Below are positions 8,171-16,416 of a stretch of DNA of 64,000 nucleotides, in pieces. Position numbers and translations under genes: made by a program. Position 1 is the stretch's first letter, and each line of letters opens with the position of its first letter. Under the pieces are notes generated by a model that did no database searches, was not told where the DNA came from, and saw only the letters and a program-made list of their open reading frames with translations. Source of the stretch: Aquibacillus saliphilus (lineage in GTDB: Bacteria; Bacillota; Bacilli; Bacillales; Amphibacillaceae); NCBI RefSeq assembly GCF_020404745.1, contig NZ_JAIZAP010000001.1, forward strand, positions 248,001 through 312,000, in the 5' to 3' direction.

Positions 8171-9070
8171 TTAGTATTCTTTCATTATTTTTCGTTTCCC
8201 TACTGATAAAACAGTCAGGATTAAAGACAAAAATACTAATACGAAACCTAACAACTGCCATCCATTGACTGGATCGTTAAATAATAGAATTCCTAGCATA
8301 ACTGACACGATGAGCTCTACAGAAGATAAAATTGAGGCTTTGCTAGACTCAACATAAGTTAAGCCTATCGTATAAAGAATATACGCAAATATAGTGGAAA
8401 TGACAGAAATACCCAAAATGTGTCCCCATACTTCCCAATTTAGAAATAGTTCCTTTTTCATCCATATTTTACTGGTAGGAACCATAAAGATACTTCCGCA
8501 TATCATTGAATATATTGTAATAGTGATTGGATGATAAATGTGACTAACATGTTTTCCTATAATACTATATAGTGAACAGAAAAGTCCTGACAATACACCT
8601 AACAATATTGTAGTTATTGAAACGCTTGGAACACCACTTGGTAATAATTCTAATACAAAGCTACAGCCAACTATTGTTAATAAAATAGCTATAGCTTTTT
8701 GATACGTAACGAGTTCTTTAAAAAGCAGTCTTGCAATAATTGACGCGAATACTGGAGATGTATATACCATAATTACTGCGATTGATAATGACGCTTTCTC
8801 AATTACTGCAAAATAAGCCCAATTAAAAAAAGCGATACTAATAACACCTAACCCAAAAAAATATGGAAGATGTTTTAAGTTTATCTTTAAATAGCTAGGC
8901 GAAAATACATAAAGAACCGTTAAAAGAATAATACTTGATACAGTTAAGCGAATTGTAACAACTTCCATAGGTGAAAATCCAAAGCTATACAAATATTGGA
9001 CAAATAGCCCCGTTAATCCCCAGAATGACGCACCTAAAACAATTAGACCATAAGCGAACAAATTATTCAT
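8171..9070 (-). CDS. EamA/DMT family transporter
   Basis: A 299-residue inner-membrane protein with two EamA repeats of about five helices each: residues 5-135 starting GLIVLGASFWGLTGLFVQYL and 150-290 starting TILLGVLSGLFCSLYSIIGK. The members export or import small metabolites; the substrate cannot be read from sequence. GGGAGGGTTAAGACT gives a good ribosome site before the ATG at 9070. It is a single gene. The C-terminus is basic (GKRKIMKEY), consistent with a cytoplasmic end. Confidence 0.88.
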   Translation of the reverse strand: MNNLFAYGLIVLGASFWGLTGLFVQYLYSFGFSPMEVVTIRLTVSSIILLTVLYVFSPSYLKINLKHLPYFFGLGVISIAFFNWAYFAVIEKASLSIAVIMVYTSPVFASIIARLLFKELVTYQKAIAILLTIVGCSFVLELLPSGVPSVSITTILLGVLSGLFCSLYSIIGKHVSHIYHPITITIYSMICGSIFMVPTSKIWMKKELFLNWEVWGHILGISVISTIFAYILYTIGLTYVESSKASILSSVELIVSVMLGILLFNDPVNGWQLLGFVLVFLSLILTVLSVGKRKIMKEY

Positions 9071-9265
9071 AGTCTTAACCCTCCCTTTTCTCTCTATCTA
9101 CCAGGTTCAGGTACAAAAATTATTTAAGACTATATAAAAAATCTTCTATATGCTTTTCAATGTATCTCATTAATGAGTTTTATTCAAGGTGTGTCGTTCC
9201 AATTATTATTTCCATTTTTACTATATTTTAGAATGTAAAAATAACAATCTATTCTTTCGTTAGTT

Positions 9266-10183
9266 TTACTCAAAAAGATTCATACTAAGGTAACGTTCAC
9301 CTGTGTCTGGAGCTATACAAACAACTTTTTTCCCTTTTCCTAATCGTTTGGCTACTTCGATAGCAGCATATACAGCAGCACCAGCAGAAGGTCCAGCAAA
9401 AATGCCTTCTGTAGCAGCAAGTTTTTTGAACATTGAAACTGCTTGGTCATCCTCTATTTGAATTATCTCATCATAGACAGACGTATTTAAAATTTCCGGA
9501 ATAAATCCGGGACTAGTACCCACTAATTTATGTTTACCAGGTTTACCACCTGACAACACCGGAGAACCCTTTGGTTCAACTACAGCAATGTATAACCCTG
9601 GAATCAATTCCTTTAATGTCTCTCCCGTACCTGTCACAGTTCCTCCTGTGCCAGCTGTAGCAACAAAAGCATCTAACTCGCCATCCATTTGTTGAAAGAT
9701 TTCTTTTGCTGTTGTAGTACGATGAATATCAGGATTTGCCCTATTTTCAAACTGTTGGGGTATAAAGCTTCCAGGGATTTCTTTTTGCAATTCAGTTGCC
9801 TTTTTGATAGCGCCAGGCATTTTTTTAGCGCTATCAGTTAAGACTACCTTAGCTCCGAATGCTTTTAATATATTGATTCTTTCTTTCGTCATGTTATCCG
9901 GCATCACTAAGATGGCATTATAACCTTTTGCAGCTGCTACCATAGCTAAACCAATTCCTGTATTTCCGCTAGTAGGTTCAATAATTGTATCCCCAGGTTT
10001 AATCAATCCTTGTTCTTCTGCAACCTTAATCATGTTGTTAGCTGCACGGTCTTTTACACTTTTTGATGGATTAAACATCTCTAGCTTTACAAATACATCT
10101 GCAGCATCTTCAGGTACAAGTTTATTTAATTTTACAATTGGAGTATTTCCAATTAATTCAGTCATGTTATTAACAACCTTCAT
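9266..10183 (-). CDS. cysK: Cysteine synthase (O-acetylserine sulfhydrylase) CysK
   Basis: Pyridoxal-phosphate enzyme making cysteine from O-acetylserine and sulfide. The 305-residue chain has NPSKSVKDRAA with the cofactor lysine, EPTSGNTGIGLA binding the substrate carboxylate, GTGGTVTGTGE phosphate loop and GIFAGPSAGAAVYAA near the C-terminus. It aligns with Bacillus CysK (start near MTELIGNTPIVKLN), although GPSAGAA replaces the usual G-x-SSGA form. GGAGG lies 8 bases before a TTG (10186) and 11 before the ATG at 10183; either could be the start, the ATG is reported. It stands alone; no CymR site or riboswitch was recognised upstream. Confidence 0.93.
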   Translation of the reverse strand: MKVVNNMTELIGNTPIVKLNKLVPEDAADVFVKLEMFNPSKSVKDRAANNMIKVAEEQGLIKPGDTIIEPTSGNTGIGLAMVAAAKGYNAILVMPDNMTKERINILKAFGAKVVLTDSAKKMPGAIKKATELQKEIPGSFIPQQFENRANPDIHRTTTAKEIFQQMDGELDAFVATAGTGGTVTGTGETLKELIPGLYIAVVEPKGSPVLSGGKPGKHKLVGTSPGFIPEILNTSVYDEIIQIEDDQAVSMFKKLAATEGIFAGPSAGAAVYAAIEVAKRLGKGKKVVCIAPDTGERYLSMNLFE

Positions 10184-10481
10184 CAAAATTAAGCCTCCAT
10201 ATTATCTTTTTACTTTCCTAATTCGGTTATGCATGAATTAAACTCCGTAGCTAGTTCTTCACTTCAGAAAAGACAACAATAGTTAAAATTTCACCTTATA
10301 ATCTTCTAAGATTTTATTCATTCATGGTGGCTCTCATTTTGAAATCAGATAAACATCAGGCGATTTCGTAACCAAGTAAACCCCATATATACTCTTTATA
10401 ATAACAACAACTAATCATACCTTCCAAACAATTTGATTCGAGAGTCAAAAACTTATTTATAAATAACTCACCTTTATATTC

Positions 10482-11447
10482 TTAGTTTAATTCAAACGTA
10501 CTTTCGTTTATCCATTTTATCGATTTATCTTCCTTTAACTCTCTAACTAATTGAAATAGTGCATCATCTTTTTTCTTGGCTTCAATCATACAATCAACCG
10601 TGTCAACACTTCCTTTTACTTCATGGATAAATGAAAGAAACATTTTAGGATCAACATAATCAGCATGATGACGAAACTGCTTTTCACTTTTTGGACTTGA
10701 TAAATGAATTTTCACAGGAAACTTAGAATCACTCCAAGTTTTAATAATCCGATCCCAGTAAATCGTCCAATCTAAATTATTGTTATTCGCTTGATGGTGA
10801 TGAATATCAAATACATGAGGTACTGCTAGTTTTTCTGATAGGTATAGAACATCTTCAGTATTAAATGTTTTATCATCATTTTCTAGAATAATCATTTGTT
10901 GTAATCTTTGAGACATACGGCCCCAATTTTCAATAAAACGTTCTAAAGCATTTTCCTTATTTCCATAACTACCACCTGTGTGTAACACGCATCGGTGTCT
11001 AGGGTTCAATCCCATTGCATTTAATAAATCAAAATGATATTTCAAGTTCTTTACCGAACTTTTAACTACTTCTGATTTTGGTGAGTTTAGAACAACAAAA
11101 TGATCAGGGTGAAAATCTATTCGCATGTCATTCCTAATTGCGTAATTTCCAAGTTCTTGCAACATTTCTTTTGTAGGATTTATAAAATCCCAGTCTTCTA
11201 AATCTTTATGTGTAGCAAGTGGAATTAGTCTTGAACTCAGTCTGAATAAAGATATTCCGAATGCTTTATTATGTTTTAGTAAACGAAGCGAATTTTCAAT
11301 ATTTGTATTCGCGATATTTTCCAACTTCCTAATAGCTGCTTCACGATCAGCATGTTGACTAAAGCTTGTATATGTCATAGTTTTAGAGGGTGAGCTGTTT
11401 TTCACATGTACACTCATTGCAACGTAGCCAAGACGATAAATTGTCAT
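10482..11447 (-). CDS. uvsE: UV DNA damage endonuclease UvsE
   Basis: Nicks DNA 5' to UV photoproducts in the alternative excision repair pathway. It is 321 residues and TIM-barrel type. Visible family motifs: RLGYVAMS at the N-terminus, FRLSSRLIP, DFHPDHFVVL, LHTGGSYGNKE, ENDDKTF, DIHHHQAN and KIHLSSPKS, supplying the His/Glu/Asp metal ligands. GGAG nine bases before the ATG at 11447 decides the start over two ATGs further up. A LexA-like box lies 70 bases upstream, suggesting SOS control. No other repair gene is adjacent. Confidence 0.93.
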   Translation of the reverse strand: MTIYRLGYVAMSVHVKNSSPSKTMTYTSFSQHADREAAIRKLENIANTNIENSLRLLKHNKAFGISLFRLSSRLIPLATHKDLEDWDFINPTKEMLQELGNYAIRNDMRIDFHPDHFVVLNSPKSEVVKSSVKNLKYHFDLLNAMGLNPRHRCVLHTGGSYGNKENALERFIENWGRMSQRLQQMIILENDDKTFNTEDVLYLSEKLAVPHVFDIHHHQANNNNLDWTIYWDRIIKTWSDSKFPVKIHLSSPKSEKQFRHHADYVDPKMFLSFIHEVKGSVDTVDCMIEAKKKDDALFQLVRELKEDKSIKWINESTFELN

Positions 11448-11516
11448 AATAAACATCTCCATTAAAAGGGTGTTTTTATTATGACCAAATAATGGAATAA
11501 TATCTATTTTAAAAAT

Positions 11517-11530
11517 TGATCAAACGTTTG
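11517..11530. promoter_or_regulatory. LexA-like box upstream of uvsE
   Basis: TGATCAAACGTTTG matches 12 of 14 positions of CGAACRNRYGTTYG and contains the perfect palindrome CAAACGTTTG. It sits 70 bases before the uvsE start and overlaps a TTGATC that could be the -35 element on the reverse strand. Confidence 0.55.
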
Positions 11531-11577
11531 TTTAACTTTTATTAGGATTAAATTACCCCTATAGATTGTCTAGATAT

Positions 11578-11990
11578 CCTTATCAAACAAACCATTCTTC
11601 GTTACGTTCACTGGCTTTAAACCACCTGAATTTTTCAAGAAACTAACGGGAATGTTATCTGGTATCGTTGCTCCCTTTAACTATGATCTAAGTTGGCATG
11701 TTAATTCGACCACTTATAAGAAAATTCTGGTATGTGGTTGTCACTGTCTTTCCGGTTATTAATTATTACTATAATTTCTTTTACATATCTTGATGATTTA
11801 ATGATGAATATTATTATACAGCCTGCAATGCCAACGTTTATGTTAGCTACTATTCTATTTTCTAGATATGCTAATGACGAAGAAAAAGCTGTTGTGACGA
11901 CAATTTATTCTATTATTCTTTCTATCTCTTATCACAATTCCAATCGTTTCTATCCTTGCGACATGGCGGAATAAATTTAAATTAATGATG
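11578..11990 (+). pseudogene. Degenerate AEC (auxin efflux carrier) family transporter
   Basis: Pieces of one transporter are spread over reading frames. Frame one reads NKPFFVTFTGFKPPEFFKKL and TGMLSGIVAPF. After a frameshift comes VGMLIRPLIRKFWYVVVTVF. A third frame gives QPAMPTFMLATILFSRYAND and EEKAVVTTIYS, and a fourth ITIPIVSILATWRNKF. This is the C-terminal half of an AEC/malate-permease type protein with at least three shifts and an in-frame stop. The N-terminal half is absent. It cannot give a working carrier. Confidence 0.8.
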
Positions 11991-12066
11991 GTTATTGGAA
12001 ACAATTACTCCTTCACAGTAGTTAATGTATCCTTTATAATAGCTTGTTAAGTAAGGAGGTGTTTAT

Positions 12067-12993
12067 ATGGCTGAAATGAAGTACTTTGTCTTTTTTGATT
12101 TTGAAATGCTCTGTTCTAATCGTGGTATGCCTTTTGAAGATATGGAAGCTATTCGACTTGGTGCTGTAAAGTTTGAAATTGAAACTGAAAATATCACTTA
12201 TTTTGATCAATTCATCCGCCCTACTCAGTTAAAGCCACTTAGTGCGTTTTGTAAAAGATTAACTGGAATTGAAGATATAGACTTAATTGGAGCACGAAAC
12301 TTCGAGGAAGTGTTTTTTGATTTTCTATCGTGGGTGGGAGGAGTCAAGCGATCACGTTTTTTTTCTTGGTCAAAAAGCGATTTAACACGGCTAAAGTTAG
12401 ATGCAGACAAACATAATGTTTCTTCAACTACAATTAGTAAAATCGAAGAACGCTATGTTGATTTTCAAGCAATTTTATCTAAAAGGGTATCAAAAAGTAA
12501 CCTTTCTGTAGAAAATGCTCTAGATTTATATGATCTAAGATTTATAGGTCAAAAACATAACCCTATGTTTGATGCTTATAATACGCTTCGAATCTATTTA
12601 AGTTTCTTAAATCAGCCACAAAAGTCTGATTTTATTATGCTTAATCAGTTCATATTTGGAGAAGTTACTGATAATAAATCAGAAATAAATATAAAGGTAC
12701 GTGAATATCTAGATAAAGATATTGAATTGTTTCTTCGAGAATTAGATGACATATATAAAATCAGGCAAGCGCAAAAAATGATTAGAAAGACAAAACAGCT
12801 AGTTAACAAATATGATAACATTCTAGTAAATCGTTCCGGTTTATTTTCTTCCGAAATCATAGATAGGGTTAAACTTCTTAAAGATTTTTATGATGAGCTG
12901 TTATTAACCTATAAAGAACATTTTGACTGTTCATCAAAAACAATGATACTTGGTGATCAGATAGTAAAACCTATTAAACAGCTTGCCATTTGA
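12067..12993 (+). CDS. DEDDh-type 3'-5' exonuclease domain protein
   Basis: A 308-residue protein whose first about 180 residues form an RNase T / DnaQ-like exonuclease fold: FFDFEM (first Asp and Glu), FFSWSKSDLTRL (Asp of motif II) and HNPMFDAYNT (His and final Asp). All four acidic residues and the His are present, so it should be active. The C-terminal 120 residues are helical and charged with no recognised domain, perhaps a partner-binding region. AAGGAGGTGTTTAT precedes the ATG. The target, DNA or RNA, is not known to me. It is a single gene followed by a terminator. Confidence 0.82.
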   Translation: MAEMKYFVFFDFEMLCSNRGMPFEDMEAIRLGAVKFEIETENITYFDQFIRPTQLKPLSAFCKRLTGIEDIDLIGARNFEEVFFDFLSWVGGVKRSRFFSWSKSDLTRLKLDADKHNVSSTTISKIEERYVDFQAILSKRVSKSNLSVENALDLYDLRFIGQKHNPMFDAYNTLRIYLSFLNQPQKSDFIMLNQFIFGEVTDNKSEINIKVREYLDKDIELFLRELDDIYKIRQAQKMIRKTKQLVNKYDNILVNRSGLFSSEIIDRVKLLKDFYDELLLTYKEHFDCSSKTMILGDQIVKPIKQLAI

Positions 12994-13113
12994 AGTGAGG
13001 ACAATCGTCTTCCTTCATACATAGTGATAACTCACCTTTTTCCTCCCTCTTTCTAAAATTCTCTCCTAATTTAAATCACCTCATATTCCCAACTGCTATA
13101 TTATGAGACTTTT

Positions 13114-13150
13114 AAGACGGCATGAATGTAAATGAATTCATGACGTCTTT
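13114..13150 (+). terminator. Intrinsic terminator after the exonuclease gene
   Basis: AAGACGGCATGAAT and ATTCATGACGTCTT pair with one mismatch and are followed by a T-rich run. It lies 120 bases past the stop codon. Confidence 0.8.
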
Positions 13151-13297
13151 TATTATTTTTTATAAATAAAGTTGAAATTTCCCGACTTTTACGATTTTGT
13201 GACAGTAACTCGAAAACCTTTTTATCCACGTGTAAATGGTTATAACCTTCCTTTTTCCTCATAAGAACATGCAACAGTGATATAAGTCCTGAACTAT

Positions 13298-13313
13298 AGT
13301 GACCTACCTCACT
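13298..13313. promoter_or_regulatory. FNR/Crp-type operator upstream of the oxidase operon
   Basis: AGTGA-CCTACC-TCACT: 8 of 10 positions of TGTGA-N6-TCACA, mismatching only at the two symmetric outer bases. A weak -10 (TAAACT, 13335-13340) would place the site near -41.5, as in FNR-activated promoters. A better -10 (TATAAT, 13326-13331) would put it closer, near -33. Confidence 0.5.
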
Positions 13314-13362
13314 ACTAAGCTTTCATATAATCGATAAACTTAACTTACATTCTTAGTGAAGT

Positions 13363-13376
13363 TGTGAAAAATCACA
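13363..13376. promoter_or_regulatory. Short palindrome before the oxidase operon
   Basis: TGTGAAAAATCACA is a 5-4-5 palindrome 42 bases before the first start codon. The spacer is two bases shorter than an FNR site and it is not a full Rex site (TTGTGAA-N4-TTCACAA). It may be an operator for an unidentified regulator. Confidence 0.35.
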
Positions 13377-13417
13377 TGAAACTAAGATAGGAGATTAACA
13401 AACGGGGGTGATTCCAG

Positions 13418-13570
13418 ATGAAAACAACAGAAGCTATTAAGTCTGAAAAACAGTTGAATAATGATGATGAAAAATCACTAAGAGGTACACTGGTTTCCGT
13501 AGGTTTTGTTGCAGCAGTAATCGTAGTCATGTGGGTAGCAGTATTTTGGATCTACATGGAAAGAGTATAA
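13418..13570 (+). CDS. cbaD: Heme-copper oxidase subunit IIa (ba3-type small subunit)
   Basis: A 50-residue single-helix protein. Residues 1-22 are charged; the helix reads GTLVSVGFVAAVIVVMW and ends FWIYMERV. This is the form of the cytochrome ba3 subunit 2a, which replaces the first helix missing from subunit II of this enzyme class. GGGGGTGATT precedes the ATG at 13418. The gene is first in the operon, 13 bases before the subunit II gene. Confidence 0.85.
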   Translation: MKTTEAIKSEKQLNNDDEKSLRGTLVSVGFVAAVIVVMWVAVFWIYMERV

Positions 13571-13583
13571 AGGGGGTAAGGAT

Positions 13584-14048
13584 ATGCAACATCGGTTAGA
13601 GGAAATGTGGATGATAGTAAGTGTCGGTATTTTAGTTGTATTTATGATAATTATTGGTTATCAAACATTTGCAATGGGGATGGGACCGCCAAGTCACTCT
13701 GAAACCATTGATCCACAAAAAGTGGAAGAAACAGCTCCTTTTGATGAGCCTGGTGTTTTTGAAACAGGTGAAAATAAATATGAAGTAGTTATGATATTAC
13801 AATCTTTTGGATTTACTCCAAGCAATATTGAAGTACCAGTAGGAGCGGAAGTTGAATTTGTAATGACTTCAAAAGATGTGACACATGGTTTCCAAGTCCC
13901 AGGTACAAACATCAATGCAATGGTTATGCCAGGACATATTCAAAAAATTTCACACACGTTTGATGAGCCTGGTAATTATTTAGTTATCTGTAATGAATAT
14001 TGTGGTATCGGGCACCAAGCAATGAGTACTACAATTACTGTCAAGTAA
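13584..14048 (+). CDS. cbaB: CuA-bearing subunit II of a ba3-type heme-copper oxidase / CuA nitric oxide reductase
   Basis: Takes electrons from cytochrome c through the binuclear CuA centre and passes them to subunit I. It is 154 residues with one N-terminal membrane helix (about residues 8-30, IVSVGILVVFMIIIGYQTF) and an external cupredoxin domain. The full CuA ligand set is visible: the His in VTHGFQVPG and the Cys, Glu, Cys, His and Met of CNEYCGIGHQAM. The single helix is typical of B-type enzymes, with the partner subunit IIa supplying the other. It lies 14 bases before subunit I. Confidence 0.9.
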   Translation: MQHRLEEMWMIVSVGILVVFMIIIGYQTFAMGMGPPSHSETIDPQKVEETAPFDEPGVFETGENKYEVVMILQSFGFTPSNIEVPVGAEVEFVMTSKDVTHGFQVPGTNINAMVMPGHIQKISHTFDEPGNYLVICNEYCGIGHQAMSTTITVK

Positions 14049-14062
14049 AGGAGTGAAATATA

Positions 14063-15742
14063 ATGGAACAATCATTAAAAGAAACAATTCGTCAAGATCC
14101 TAAGAAAATATTGGGTGTTAATCCACTAGATGCAAAAGTGTCACTGTCTTATCTGACTGTCGCATTCGTGTCATTATTAATCGGTGGGATACTAGGATTA
14201 GTACAAGGACTAGAACGTGCAGGACTTATTGATTTACCATCATGGTTAAATTATTACCAAGTGTTAACAGCACACGGACTTTTATTACTACTTGTATTTA
14301 CTGCTACATTTTCAATCGGCTATCTATATGCCAATCTTTCCCATGCCTTAGGTGGACTACTTCCTAAAGTTCGTAAATTCGCATGGGTAGGCTTTGTCTT
14401 AATGATAATAGGTGTAGCAATGGCAGTTACCATGATTGTATTAAATGAAGCATCTGTCTTATATACGTTTTATCCACCACTTGCAGCACACCCAATCTTC
14501 TATATAGGATTAGTGTTTGTTGTACTAGGAATATGGGCTTGTTGTGCTGGTGTGTTTATAAATTATCGTCATTGGAGAAAAAATCATCCCGGTCAAGTAA
14601 CACCGTTATTAGCATATTTCACAATGGCTGTATTTGTATTATGGTTTTTTGCAACTATAGGTGTGACTATTGAGGTTTTCACTCTAATTCCTTGGTCAAT
14701 GGGTCTGGTAGAAACAACTAATGTTATGGTCGGTCGTACGTTGTTTTGGTGGTTCGGACACACATTAGTTAATATTTGGTACCTTGTAGCAATATCTGCA
14801 TGGTACGTGTTTGTACCAAAAATTATTGGTGGTCGACACTTTAGTGATAAATTAATTCGACTTGTTGTTATATTAGTAGTTGTTTTAAACATTCCTGGTG
14901 GTTTTCACCATCAAATTATTGATCCAGCTATCTCGCAGTCGATTAAATTCTTACATGTATTCATGAGTCTATCAATAGCAGTACCTTCACTCATGACTGC
15001 ATTCGCTATGTTTGCAGTATTTGAAAGAACAGGAAGAAAACTAGGTGGAAAAGGTCTACTCGGCTGGCTGAAAAAGTTGCCATGGGGAGATGTACGATTC
15101 CTAGCACCGATGATCGCTATGATTAGTTTCATTTTTGGTGGAGCTGGTGGGATTGTTAACACTAGTAATCAACTAAACCAAGTAATTCATAATACTATGT
15201 GGGTTGTTGGACATTTTCATATTACTGTTGGTGTTTCAGTAGTTCTAACATTCTTCGGCATTTGTTATTGGTTAATTCCATATTTAGCAAAACGTAAATT
15301 AACTCCAAAAATGAATAAATTAGGTATTATTCAGACAGTTATTTGGACTGTTGGTATGATAATCATGTCTGGGTCGATGCATATCGTTGGACTACTAGGT
15401 GACCCAAGACGTACTTCCGATACAACATATGGAGGTCATGAAGCGGCTGCAGGCTGGATACCATTTGAAATGTTATTTGCAGTTGGAGCAACACTCCTGT
15501 TAATTGGCGTTATTATTCAGGTTTACGCAGTATTTAACATGATGTTTTTCGCTCCAAAAGGTCTCACAGAATATCCAGTTGCTGAACCGGAAGATGACGC
15601 AACTCCAGCACCTATGTGGACGGAACGTTGGGGGCTTTGGATTGTACTGTTACTCGCAGTAGTTGCGATGGCGTATGTTGTACCAATCGTTGATATGATT
15701 TTAAATGCACCTCCTGGGTCACCACCAATCAGAACATGGTAA
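14063..15742 (+). CDS. cbaA: Subunit I of a ba3-type heme-copper oxidase; Tyr237 replaced by Asn, probable CuA-type NO reductase
   Basis: A 559-residue membrane protein with about 13 helices that aligns position for position with Thermus ba3 subunit I. All metal ligands are present with the same numbering: His71 (His72 in Thermus) and His386 for the low-spin heme, His384 for the high-spin heme, and His233, His282 and His283 for CuB. Ser309 and Thr312 of the K channel and Tyr248 are kept. The exception is the active-site tyrosine: the motif is GHTLVN instead of GHPxVY, so Asn237 stands where oxygen-reducing enzymes carry the His-cross-linked Tyr237. Ile244 and Ala315 replace two further K-channel residues. 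Loss of this Tyr is characteristic of the NO-reducing branches of the superfamily, and a CuA-containing NO reductase related to B-type oxidases is known from Bacillus azotoformans. I therefore infer NO reduction; an ordinary ba3 oxidase is the alternative. Confidence 0.88.
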   Translation: MEQSLKETIRQDPKKILGVNPLDAKVSLSYLTVAFVSLLIGGILGLVQGLERAGLIDLPSWLNYYQVLTAHGLLLLLVFTATFSIGYLYANLSHALGGLLPKVRKFAWVGFVLMIIGVAMAVTMIVLNEASVLYTFYPPLAAHPIFYIGLVFVVLGIWACCAGVFINYRHWRKNHPGQVTPLLAYFTMAVFVLWFFATIGVTIEVFTLIPWSMGLVETTNVMVGRTLFWWFGHTLVNIWYLVAISAWYVFVPKIIGGRHFSDKLIRLVVILVVVLNIPGGFHHQIIDPAISQSIKFLHVFMSLSIAVPSLMTAFAMFAVFERTGRKLGGKGLLGWLKKLPWGDVRFLAPMIAMISFIFGGAGGIVNTSNQLNQVIHNTMWVVGHFHITVGVSVVLTFFGICYWLIPYLAKRKLTPKMNKLGIIQTVIWTVGMIIMSGSMHIVGLLGDPRRTSDTTYGGHEAAAGWIPFEMLFAVGATLLLIGVIIQVYAVFNMMFFAPKGLTEYPVAEPEDDATPAPMWTERWGLWIVLLLAVVAMAYVVPIVDMILNAPPGSPPIRTW

Positions 15743-15778
15743 ATTAGTCTTGGAAATTGCATTTAGGATGTGAAGATT

Positions 15779-16414
15779 ATGATTAAAATCCAGCCCACCG
15801 TTGTAAGTATTATTCTTGTCATATCATTTGGAATAGTGTTATTCTTTCTAGGAACGGATGGATATCGGGCCTTTACTGCAGAAAGTGCTAGAACATATGA
15901 GCTAATTCAAAATAAGCCGAATTTTCCATCAGTAACTTTACAAGATAGTAGCAATAGAACGTATACGTTTGACGAATTTGCTGAAGGTAAATACGTATTT
16001 ATTACATTTATGTACACAAATTGTGGCACTGTTTGTCCACAATTAGAGTTAAATATGGCTGAAGTCTATGATCTAATACCAAGCAAATATATAGGTGAAG
16101 ATATTGTTTTTTTAAGTATTAGTTTTGATCCAACCCGTGATGATCCGGAAACATTGACAAAATATAGAAGTTACTTTGGAAGTGACGGTGAAACCTGGCG
16201 GATGGCTCGAATAAACGATCAAGCAGAACTTGATGCACTTTTAGAACGTCTGGGTGTCATTGTTATTCCTGACGGTTATGGTAATTTCCAACATAATACG
16301 GCCTTCTATCTGATTGGACAGCAAGGTCATTTAATTGAAATGATGGATTTTACTGAGATTGAAAAATCCTCAAATACTGTCTTATCCTATTTAGACAATA
16401 AGGTGGAGGAATAG
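15779..16414 (+). CDS. Sco1/SenC family copper chaperone
   Basis: A 211-residue thioredoxin-fold protein tethered by one N-terminal helix (VVSIILVISFGIVLFFLG). It delivers copper to, or reduces, the CuA site of subunit II. The copper ligands are visible: TNCGTVCPQ (Cys-x3-Cys) and the distal His in QHNTAFYLI. FDPTRDDPE is a further family block. The ATG at 15779 is preferred over a GTG three codons earlier because AGGATG lies ten bases before it. It is fourth in the oxidase operon and overlaps nothing. Its presence supports active CuA assembly here. Confidence 0.9.
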   Translation: MIKIQPTVVSIILVISFGIVLFFLGTDGYRAFTAESARTYELIQNKPNFPSVTLQDSSNRTYTFDEFAEGKYVFITFMYTNCGTVCPQLELNMAEVYDLIPSKYIGEDIVFLSISFDPTRDDPETLTKYRSYFGSDGETWRMARINDQAELDALLERLGVIVIPDGYGNFQHNTAFYLIGQQGHLIEMMDFTEIEKSSNTVLSYLDNKVEE

Positions 16415-16416
16415 TC

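Noticed and set aside
13198-13213. FNR-like half site TGTGA in TTTTGTGACAGTAACTCG
   Set aside because: The second half (CTCGA) does not match TCACA. The GTGACAG/ATGACAG block is shared with the region near 17027, but too short to call.
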